From NCBI GenBank assembly GCA_028288875.1, contig JAQGHK010000601.1, positions 1 to 11,280 of the forward strand: a stretch of 11,280 nucleotides of DNA, given 5' to 3'. Position numbers and translations under genes: made by a program. Each line of letters begins with the position of its first letter. Positions within the stretch are counted from its first letter, which is position 1. The stretch comes from Phycisphaerales bacterium (GTDB taxonomy: Bacteria > Planctomycetota > Phycisphaerae > Tepidisphaerales > Tepidisphaeraceae). Shown piece after piece: positions 5,337 through 11,280 of the stretch. The notes under the pieces were generated by a model. That model had not been told where the DNA came from, did no database searches, and saw only the letters and a program-made list of their open reading frames with translations.

Positions 5337-6895
5337 CGTTTGGTCAATCCGTCGTTCGGCCGGGTCAGGCCGTGAAATCCGTAGCAGCGGTAGATCGACT
5401 GCGTGCGGATGGTGACGCCCCGCCGCACGATCGGCAAATCAGGTAAAGCCTGAACCCGATCAAACGCCGCCACCAGATCCGGCGAGGTGTGGCCGACGAA
5501 CACAGCGTTCCGGCCGCGCAGGGCGGGCTGCGAGAGGTCGCGGTCCGGCCATAAATCATATTGTGTGAGCCGGTCACGCTCTTTCGGGTCGGCCAGGTAA
5601 CTGCCGAGGCAGAACGTTTTCGGATGGCCGTTGACATAAAACGCCATCAGGCCGGCGAGCTGGTATTTGTCGGCGATGACCATGGCGTCGGGCCCGAGGG
5701 ATCTCAGCTCAGTCGAGACGGCTTGGCCGATCTCATCCCAACCGACCAGGCGGGCCGACGGGTCCCACTTGCGCGGCGGGAGGTTGATGACGCGATAAAA
5801 CCAGTTGCTCTCGTGGAGCATGACGATCGTGCAAAGGCCGATGACTGTCGCGCCAATCAGCCAGCCGCGCGGCCTGGGCCAGGTGCTGGCGATGAACGCG
5901 GCCGTCAGCGGGATCAGCGTGAAATACGTCGGGGCGGGCCAGTTGGGCTCGGTATTTTTCCGGAGCGTCACCAAGGCGACGAAGCCGAAGAATGGCAGGC
6001 CGATTGAAAGTAGGTAGCCAGTGCGCTCGTTCCGTTCTCGGCGAAACGCGTAAATAATCGCCGCGGCCATCAAGCCGAAGATGATCGGGTTCAGCAGGCC
6101 GATCTGTCCGCCGACGAGTTCGCCGAGGTTTATCAGGATCGACAGCGGATTAAAGTGCGATTGATCTTCCGACGTCGACCGCGCGACATGGCCGAAGCTC
6201 ACCCAGTCGTGATGCGCGTTCCAGATCAGCACCGGCGCGGTGAAGGCAAAGCTGATCCCAATCGTCAGCCACGGCCAAACGCTGGCCAGCAGGCGGCGAC
6301 GATGAATCAGCAGAAACACCAGCAGGCCGACCAGCCACAGCAGGCTGGCGTACTTGGCGAGAAAACCGAGGCCGACAAACACGCCCGCCACGGGCCATGC
6401 CCATTTCTTGTTTTCGACCGCCGCCAAGTAGCCGAAGCACGTCGCCATCGCCCAGCAGAAGTAAAACGGCGAATCAATCGTCATCAACATGCTGCCGGCC
6501 ACGTACATCGGCACGATGTAAGTGAGCGCGACCGCTCCGACGGCGATCTTTTCGGATTCAAAGATTCGCCGCGTCAGCCACCATGTGCACAGCGACGTGC
6601 CGATCGCCAGCACCATGGCCGGGAGCCGCACGCCGAGTTCGGTATCGCCCAGCAGCGAGCAGCTGCCGCGAATCAAAAATGCGACGGCCGGGCCCTTGCT
6701 GTAGTAGCTCCAATCGAGTTGCCGCGACCAATCCCAGTAATGCGCCTCATCGCCGGCGAGCGTGATCGGCGGATCAATCGCCACGTACAGCACGTGGCCG
6801 ACGAAGCCGAACAGCAGCAGCAACGTGAGGATTAGCCGCGGACGAACGCCGATGAACGCAGATGGAGAGAATGTTTTTTCCTTATCCGCGTGCAT
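5333..6895 (-). CDS. ArnT-like GT39/PMT-family membrane glycosyltransferase
   Basis: This 520-residue integral membrane protein belongs to the ArnT/dolichyl-P-mannose mannosyltransferase superfamily, which takes a sugar from a polyprenyl-phosphate carrier on the outer face of the membrane. The first periplasmic loop holds the catalytic acidic pair D49-E50 in A-G-D-E-A-H-Y-W-D-W-S, followed by L-D-W-S-Y-Y-S-K-G-P (60-69), typical of bacterial GT39 members. About ten to twelve hydrophobic segments span 21-358. A soluble C-terminal domain (about 375-520) contains D-K-Y-Q-L-A-G-L-M-A-F-Y. Residues 1-21 before the first helix are encoded by a dispersed inverted repeat and look acquired. The ATG at 6895 overlaps the upstream gene by 14 bp, and I see no better start nearer the first helix. 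The acceptor could be lipid A, another glycolipid or protein; sequence does not decide. Confidence 0.9.
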   Translation of the reverse strand: MHADKEKTFSPSAFIGVRPRLILTLLLLFGFVGHVLYVAIDPPITLAGDEAHYWDWSRQLDWSYYSKGPAVAFLIRGSCSLLGDTELGVRLPAMVLAIGTSLCTWWLTRRIFESEKIAVGAVALTYIVPMYVAGSMLMTIDSPFYFCWAMATCFGYLAAVENKKWAWPVAGVFVGLGFLAKYASLLWLVGLLVFLLIHRRRLLASVWPWLTIGISFAFTAPVLIWNAHHDWVSFGHVARSTSEDQSHFNPLSILINLGELVGGQIGLLNPIIFGLMAAAIIYAFRRERNERTGYLLSIGLPFFGFVALVTLRKNTEPNWPAPTYFTLIPLTAAFIASTWPRPRGWLIGATVIGLCTIVMLHESNWFYRVINLPPRKWDPSARLVGWDEIGQAVSTELRSLGPDAMVIADKYQLAGLMAFYVNGHPKTFCLGSYLADPKERDRLTQYDLWPDRDLSQPALRGRNAVFVGHTSPDLVAAFDRVQALPDLPIVRRGVTIRTQSIYRCYGFHGLTRPNDGLTKR

Positions 6896-6915
6896 CTGCG
6901 TCCATCTGCGGCTTA
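6832..6915. repeat. GCAGATGGACGCAGATG-family inverted repeat across a gene junction
   Basis: Arms 6832-6863 and 6884-6915 are reverse complements at 25 of 32 positions, with a 20-base spacer containing a T6 run on the plus strand. Each arm is made of roughly 10-base units of the type GA(T/C)G(A/G)ACGC. The repeat lies wholly within coding sequence. It encodes the last 10-11 residues of the upstream minus-strand protein (G-K-P-Q-M-D-A-D-A-R-G) and the first 21 residues of the GT39 protein (M-H-A-D-K-E-K and onward). I recognise the motif as a dispersed repeat type of planctomycete-like genomes; that is from memory, not a search. Confidence 0.75.
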
Positions 6916-7676
6916 CCTTCCACCGTCAATCGCACCGGATGGCCGAACCACGCGCGTTCGCCGTTGGCGTATTTTTCTTCCATCAGTTTCTCAACGTCCG
7001 CCATGTTTCCACTCGCCGGCACCCAGCCGTTGGCGATGTCGGGGAAGTCCAGTTTGCAGTTGTCACACTTCTTCCCGTCGTAATAACGAATGGGGCACCA
7101 GAAGCTTTCGACATTTCGCAGCATTTCCGCGCCGAGCGAATACACGCCAGTCATCCAGTCGCAATACAGGCACCAGACCAGATCGTGCCCGATCAGGCCG
7201 TCGAATTTTTGGCGGCTGACGTTGACCCATTCGCTCTGCTTGTACCGCGGAAAATTCAGCAGCCACACCAGCGGCCAGTAGAACGTGAGCTCGCCGAAGC
7301 GGATCGCCCAGAACACCGGCAGCGCCAGCAGCGTGGCCCAGAGCGCCGCGTGATTCCGCCATTTGCCCACATGGCGATTGATGAACTTTACCAGCCGCCG
7401 ATTGCCCGGGTCTTTGCGATACATCATCTCGTGCGTGAAGCACCACAGATAAAGTGCCGCCAGCTCGCCGGCGACCGTGCCCAGCAGCATCGCCCACCCG
7501 CCGTACGTGCCGCCGGCCACCCACGGCACCCACGTCATCAGGGACAAAATGATGTCCACCCACGGTGCCCGGGTCAGTGCCTCAATCTTTCGCAGCGCGA
7601 TCAGCAGCAACCCGACGAGCAGAACAAAAAGAAAAACCGACCCGCCGCCGACCAGAAACAGACGCAAATGGTGCAT
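6882..7676 (-). CDS. Conserved cysteine-rich membrane protein of unknown function
   Basis: The 264-residue protein is the first gene of the minus-strand cluster. Hydrophobic segments lie at about 5-28, 41-55, 59-79, 110-124 and possibly 131-141. A hydrophilic C-terminal region follows, with two CxxC pairs, C169-L-Y-C172 and C204-D-N-C207, plus C194 in S-F-W-C-P-I-R-Y. The five cysteines within 39 residues suggest a bound metal (zinc or iron) or redox site. The stretch H-D-L-V-W-C-L-Y-C-D-W-M-T-G-V at 164-178 looks strongly conserved in character, but I cannot tie it to a named family. The last 10-11 residues come from the repeat at 6832-6915. The gene overlaps the GT39 gene by 14 bp. A role with the glycosyltransferases (scaffold, regulator or modification enzyme) is only inferred from position. 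No function assigned. Confidence 0.8.
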   Translation of the reverse strand: MHHLRLFLVGGGSVFLFVLLVGLLLIALRKIEALTRAPWVDIILSLMTWVPWVAGGTYGGWAMLLGTVAGELAALYLWCFTHEMMYRKDPGNRRLVKFINRHVGKWRNHAALWATLLALPVFWAIRFGELTFYWPLVWLLNFPRYKQSEWVNVSRQKFDGLIGHDLVWCLYCDWMTGVYSLGAEMLRNVESFWCPIRYYDGKKCDNCKLDFPDIANGWVPASGNMADVEKLMEEKYANGERAWFGHPVRLTVEGKPQMDADARG

Positions 7677-7809
7677 AGCATCGCATGATGAGCGTTCATA
7701 AGAGAATGTCCAAACCCAGTGTTCCCTGAAGTGGCATCCCTTACTCGTGGTCTCGTGCCGGCCATAACGTGGCGTTCTGATTATTTATTCACGGACGGAC
7801 CCGAAGCCG
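7677..7809. promoter_or_regulatory. Divergent intergenic region, presumed promoters for both operons
   Basis: This 133-bp region separates the starts of the minus-strand envelope cluster and the plus-strand phytochrome operon, so it should hold promoters for both. It is AT-richer than its surroundings, notably GATTATTTATTC at 7779-7790 just ahead of the phytochrome gene. I could not find a convincing -35/-10 pair or an operator palindrome. No strong Shine-Dalgarno sequence precedes the ATG at 7810. Confidence 0.35.
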
Positions 7810-10560
7810 ATGCCCGATGTACCCCCTGTTGATTTGAGCAATTGCGATCGTGAACCGATCCACATTCCGGGCTCAGTGCAGCCGCACGGCGTGATGCTGG
7901 TGCTGGATGCCGACCGCCGGATCATCCAGTGTAGCGACAGCATCGCCCCGCTGCTGGGCATGGCCGCGCAGGACGCCATCGGCCGGCCGATGACCGAACT
8001 GTTCGCGCCCGAAGACGCCGCTGACATCTGCCACAAACTGGACGACGGCCCGCTGCAGCTTCACCCGGTTTATCTGCGCTCCATCCAGGCCGCCAAAACC
8101 TCGGCCAAGTTTGACGCCATTGCCCACCGCAGCGGCACGCTGACGATCCTGGAACTGGAACCGGCCGACATTCAGTCGCGCGACGGCAATGACCTGCATC
8201 GCCTTACCCAGACCGCCTTGGTCGACTTCCGGCAGCCCGGATCACTGACCCGGCTTTGTGACAAGATAGCGATTCATGTTCGAAAGCTCACCGGCTTTGA
8301 TCGCGTAATGGTTTACCGTTTCGACCCGGAGTGGAACGGCCAGGTCATCGCCGAGGCGAAGGCGGATGATCTGGAGCCGTTCTTCGGCCTGCACTATCCG
8401 GCGTCAGATATTCCGAAGCAGGCGCGCGAGCTTTACACCAAAAACTGGCTGCGCTTTATCGCCGATCGGGATTACACGCCGTCGCCGATGGTGCCCGCCA
8501 TTCTGCCCGGCCAGCAGCCGCTGGACATGAGCTTCTGCGTGCTGCGCAGCGTTTCGCCGATTCATCTGGAGTACCTGCGCAACATGGGCGTGGGCGCTTC
8601 GATGTCGATCTCGCTGGTCAGCGGCGGGCGTTTGTGGGGCCTGATCGCCTGCCATCATTACGCGCCGCGGCGTGTGCCGTTTGAAGTGCGCACCGCCTGC
8701 GAACTGCTGGCCCAGGTGATGAGCCTGCAGGTGGCCGCCCGGGAAATTGCCGAGGTGGAAACCGATGTCCGCAACAGCAACGCCGCGATCAGCCGCGTCC
8801 TGGCCGCGATGGACGCCGGCGAGCGCTTCGCCGACACGCTGGCCGACGTCGGCGACGATCTGCTGGGCGTCGTTCATGCCGGCGGCGTGGCGATCGTGGA
8901 CGACCGCCAAGTGCTGCGCGTTGGCCAAACGCCCAGTGAACAGCGGATCTCTGAAATCGTCACGGCCATCGCCACCGCCGGCGATCAGGACATATTTGCC
9001 ACCGACAACCTGCGAGCCATTCTCGGCGGCGGCACGCTCGATCCGGTCGCCAGCGGCGTTCTGGCCATTCGCCCGACACGCATGGGGCGGCGATGGGTCC
9101 TCTGGTTTCGCGGCGAACAGTTGCGCACGGTGCACTGGGCCGGCGATCCGGCCAAAACCGTCAGTAAGGGCGAAGACGCCCGCCTCAGCCCGCGCGGCAG
9201 TTTCGCGCTCTGGAAACAGACCGTCACCGGCCGAAGCCTGCCGTGGACGCACGGCGAACTGGCCGCCGCCGAAGAACTTCGCCGCGCGATGCTCTCGAAG
9301 GTGCTGGCCCACGCCGAAGACCTGGCGCGCAACAACATCGAACTGCGCCGCAGCAGCAGCGAAAAAGAGCAACAGCTTGACAGCGAACGCGCCGCGCGCG
9401 GCGAGGCCGAGCGGCTCGGCAAGATGAAGGACGACTTCGTCGCCACCCTCAGCCACGAACTGCGCACGCCGCTGACGGCCATCCAAGGCTGGGCGCACCT
9501 GCTTCGCAGCACGTCGCAGACCAAGGACGGCTACGACGAAGGGCTGGAAATCATCGAACGCAATGCGCGGGCCCAGGCGCAAATGGTCGAAGACCTGCTC
9601 GACATGAGCCGCATCACGGCCGGCAAGCTGAGCCTGGACGTGCAGCCGGTGCAGTTGCCGCAGGTGATCGAAGGCGCGGTGGCCGCTGTCGAAATCGCCG
9701 CGGCCGCCAAAGGCATTCGCATTCAGCAGACGCTGGATCCGATGCTCGGCATCGCTGTGACGGGCGATCCGCATCGCCTGCAGCAGGTGCTGTGGAACCT
9801 GCTGAATAACGCGATGAAGTTCACACCCAAGGGCGGTCGGGTGACGATCGTGCTGAAGCGCGTGAGCTCTCACGTGGAACTCAGCGTGTCCGACAGCGGC
9901 GTGGGCATTCCCGCCGATTTCCTGCCACACGTATTCGACCGCTTCCGCCAGGCCGATGCCAGCTATGCACGCCAGTTCGGCGGCTTGGGGTTGGGCCTGG
10001 CCATCGTGCGCAGCCTGATCGAAATGCACGGCGGCAGCGTCTCGGTGGATAGCGCCGGCCCGAACCTCGGCACCACGTTCACGGTCACGCTGCCCGTGCG
10101 GGCGGTGACCCAGGATGAAACGAATAACCACCCGCGCATCAGCACCGGCGGCGCGCTCAATTGCGACGACCTTCAACTCGGCGGCGTGAATGTGCTGGTG
10201 GTGGATGACGAACCCGACACGCGCGAACTGGTCCGCCGCGTGCTGACCGAGTGCGGCGTGAATGTCACGACTGCGACCGGCGCAGCCGAAGGATTGCTCG
10301 CGCTGGAGAACCGGTCGTTTGATGTGCTGGTGAGTGACATCGGCATGCCCGGCGAAGACGGTTATTCGCTGATCCGAAAAGTCCGCGAGCTGGAAGCTCG
10401 GCAAAACCGCGCGAAGATGCCGGCGCTGGCCCTGACCGCCTACGCCCGCGCGCAGGACCGCCAGCGCATCATGCTGGCCGGCTTCCAGGTGCACGTGGCC
10501 AAGCCGGTGGAAGCGGCCGAACTGCTGGCGACGGTGGCAAGCCTGGCCGGGCGGATATGA
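7810..10560 (+). CDS. bphP: Bacteriophytochrome hybrid histidine kinase (PAS-GAF-PHY-HisKA-HATPase-REC)
   Basis: This 916-residue cytoplasmic red/far-red photoreceptor kinase has a complete photosensory core. C12 in S-N-C-D-R-E-P-I-H-I-P-G matches the biliverdin-attachment cysteine of bacteriophytochromes. The PAS domain spans about 13-118. The GAF domain (about 143-305) has Y169, P-A-S-D200-I-P and the chromophore-contacting H252 (S-P-I-H-L-E-Y). The PHY domain (about 320-495) has a tongue with W443-A-G and P-R-G-S-F at 461-465. A coiled coil (about 496-538) leads to HisKA with H549 (S-H-E-L-R-T-P), then HATPase with the N box around N663-N667, D-S-G-V-G-I-P at 695-701 and G-G-L-G-L-G-L at 724-730. 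A C-terminal receiver (about 793-913) has D799/D800, phosphoacceptor D843, T876 and K898. All catalytic residues are present. It overlaps the heme oxygenase gene by 4 bp, which would supply biliverdin. Confidence 0.97.
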   Translation: MPDVPPVDLSNCDREPIHIPGSVQPHGVMLVLDADRRIIQCSDSIAPLLGMAAQDAIGRPMTELFAPEDAADICHKLDDGPLQLHPVYLRSIQAAKTSAKFDAIAHRSGTLTILELEPADIQSRDGNDLHRLTQTALVDFRQPGSLTRLCDKIAIHVRKLTGFDRVMVYRFDPEWNGQVIAEAKADDLEPFFGLHYPASDIPKQARELYTKNWLRFIADRDYTPSPMVPAILPGQQPLDMSFCVLRSVSPIHLEYLRNMGVGASMSISLVSGGRLWGLIACHHYAPRRVPFEVRTACELLAQVMSLQVAAREIAEVETDVRNSNAAISRVLAAMDAGERFADTLADVGDDLLGVVHAGGVAIVDDRQVLRVGQTPSEQRISEIVTAIATAGDQDIFATDNLRAILGGGTLDPVASGVLAIRPTRMGRRWVLWFRGEQLRTVHWAGDPAKTVSKGEDARLSPRGSFALWKQTVTGRSLPWTHGELAAAEELRRAMLSKVLAHAEDLARNNIELRRSSSEKEQQLDSERAARGEAERLGKMKDDFVATLSHELRTPLTAIQGWAHLLRSTSQTKDGYDEGLEIIERNARAQAQMVEDLLDMSRITAGKLSLDVQPVQLPQVIEGAVAAVEIAAAAKGIRIQQTLDPMLGIAVTGDPHRLQQVLWNLLNNAMKFTPKGGRVTIVLKRVSSHVELSVSDSGVGIPADFLPHVFDRFRQADASYARQFGGLGLGLAIVRSLIEMHGGSVSVDSAGPNLGTTFTVTLPVRAVTQDETNNHPRISTGGALNCDDLQLGGVNVLVVDDEPDTRELVRRVLTECGVNVTTATGAAEGLLALENRSFDVLVSDIGMPGEDGYSLIRKVRELEARQNRAKMPALALTAYARAQDRQRIMLAGFQVHVAKPVEAAELLATVASLAGRI

Positions 10561-11192
10561 TGTCGCCGATGCCGCCTGAATCTGAATCGCCGCAGTTGCT
10601 GTCGCTTCGACTTCGCGAGGAAACGCGCCAGTCGCACGAGCAGATCGAATCGGTCCTCGACCTGATGCAGCCGGGCCTGACGCTGGAGCAATACGCGCGG
10701 CTGCTGGAACGGTGGTACGGGTTTGAACAGGTCTGGCAGACGGCGGCGGACCGCGCGATCGGCTATCTATTGCCGCCTGATTTTCTCACGAGGCGGCGCC
10801 GCCTGCCGATGCTGCGAGCTGACCTGCTCGCCTGTGGCCGCACCGCCGAACAAATCGACGCCCTGCCGTCTTTCCCGGCCACTCTGCTGGATTGGAAAGA
10901 CCGCTCCAAGGCGCTCGGCACGCTGTACGTGATCGAAGGCAGCACCCTCGGCGGCCAGCACGTGGCGAAGTTCATCAAGCAGCATCTTGGCCTGACGCCG
11001 GAGCACGGCGTGGCGTATTTCAGCAGCTATGGGCCGGAGGTCGGCGTGCGGTGGCGCGAGACGAAAGCGGTGCTGGATACGCCGCCGTTTCCGATTGATG
11101 CGGACGCGGTGGTGGCCGGCGCGATCGCAACGTTTGATTATCTCAGCGGCTGGCTTTCGTCCCCTCTCCCGGTATTGCCGGGAGAGGGCTAG
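10557..11192 (+). CDS. bphO: Biliverdin-producing heme oxygenase (phytochrome-associated)
   Basis: Heme oxygenase opens heme with O2 and reductant to biliverdin, CO and iron. The 211-residue product has H27 in E-T-R-Q-S-H-E-Q-I as the likely proximal heme ligand. It also has the distal-helix signature G-T-L-Y-V-I-E-G-S-T-L-G-G at 121-133, followed by Q-H-V-A-K-F-I. The natural domain end is probably A-T-F-D-Y-L-S-G-W-L (191-200). The final residues, P-L-P-V-L-P-G-E-G, and the TAG stop are encoded by a CCCTCTCCCGG repeat. The ATG at 10557 overlaps the phytochrome stop (ATGA); a second ATG at 10560 is equally possible. Overlap with bphP indicates co-translation, and the product is the phytochrome chromophore, so the biological role is well supported. 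hmuO-like naming is an alternative. Confidence 0.93.
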   Translation: MMSPMPPESESPQLLSLRLREETRQSHEQIESVLDLMQPGLTLEQYARLLERWYGFEQVWQTAADRAIGYLLPPDFLTRRRRLPMLRADLLACGRTAEQIDALPSFPATLLDWKDRSKALGTLYVIEGSTLGGQHVAKFIKQHLGLTPEHGVAYFSSYGPEVGVRWRETKAVLDTPPFPIDADAVVAGAIATFDYLSGWLSSPLPVLPGEG

Positions 11193-11200
11193 GGTGAGGG
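11161..11200 (-). repeat. CCCTCTCCCGG hairpin repeat, copy 4 (reverse orientation)
   Basis: A perfect 11-bp inverted repeat, CCCTCTCCCGG (11162-11172) with CCGGGAGAGGG (11178-11188), has a TATTG loop and is followed by CTAGGGTGAGGG. It overlaps the 3' end of the heme oxygenase gene and provides its stop codon (TAG, 11190-11192). It may fold as a terminator-like stem in the transcript, but no T-run follows. Confidence 0.85.
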
Positions 11201-11280
11201 CTGGCGGACGAACGGACTTGTGAGGGGAGGACCACTTGCCGCTGAGGCGGGCTTGTCCGATTGAGCGTTCTGGCTCCGAT
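11201..11280. other. Unassigned tail of the window
   Basis: The last 80 bases hold no recognisable gene or signal. There is a very short palindrome, CCGCTGAGGCGG, near 11239-11250, too small to interpret. Confidence 0.4.

Noticed and set aside
6155..6835. Plus-strand open frame opposite the GT39 gene
   Set aside because: Its composition (rich in Arg, His, Gln) is that of an antisense shadow; the minus strand has membrane helices and the GT39 acidic pair.
8404..10494. Long open frame (about 696 codons) on the minus strand opposite the phytochrome gene
   Set aside because: It is a mirror of the high-GC codon use of the phytochrome gene, rich in Ala, His, Arg and Gln, with no domain resemblance. 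The plus strand has a full set of catalytic motifs.
11239..11250. Palindrome CCGCTGAGGCGG near the right edge
   Set aside because: A 4-bp stem is too short to call a terminator or operator, and the surrounding sequence is cut off by the window.

Overview
The window is GC-rich bacterial DNA from a non-photosynthetic, heterotroph-like genome. Three families of dispersed inverted repeats sit at gene boundaries (a CCCTCTCCCGG hairpin family, a CACGGAG family, and a GCAGATGGACGCAGATG family). Most starts lack a clear Shine-Dalgarno sequence. Together with the gene types, this suggests Planctomycetota, perhaps the Phycisphaerae/Tepidisphaerales side. That placement is an inference from pattern; no rRNA or marker gene in the window settles it.

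Left part (1-3017): the 3' end of a UbiE/MenG-type methyltransferase (+) is followed by a 381-bp gene-free gap and a minus-strand SRPBCC-fold protein. Divergent from the latter is trmB (tRNA m7G46 methyltransferase, +), then plsY (glycerol-3-phosphate acyltransferase, +). Repeat copies occupy the SRPBCC/trmB and trmB/plsY gaps. A near-perfect 32-bp inverted repeat closes plsY and faces the convergent cluster on the other strand.

Middle (3025-7676, all minus): four tightly packed genes are transcribed in the order cysteine-rich membrane protein of unknown function, ArnT-like GT39 membrane glycosyltransferase, PAP2 phosphatase fused to a DPM1/ArnC-like GT2 glycosyltransferase, and TIM-barrel sugar phosphate isomerase/epimerase. 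Junctions overlap by 14, 4 and 1 bp, so they look like one translationally coupled operon. The enzymes fit together as a polyprenyl-phosphate-sugar system: GT2 would charge the lipid carrier, GT39 would transfer the sugar to an envelope acceptor, and PAP2 would act on a lipid phosphate. This is the most plausible under-described system here, because of the PAP2-GT2 fusion, the altered PAP2 motif and the unknown CxxC membrane partner.

Right part (7810-11192, plus): a bacteriophytochrome hybrid histidine kinase (PAS-GAF-PHY-HisKA-HATPase-REC) overlaps by 4 bp a biliverdin-producing heme oxygenase that would supply its chromophore. This is a compact red/far-red light-sensing operon. The heme oxygenase reading frame ends inside a copy of the CCCTCTCCCGG repeat, which provides its last residues and its stop codon. 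A different repeat does something similar at the junction of the first two genes of the minus-strand operon, where it encodes the end of one protein and the beginning of the next. The last ~90 bases hold nothing recognisable.
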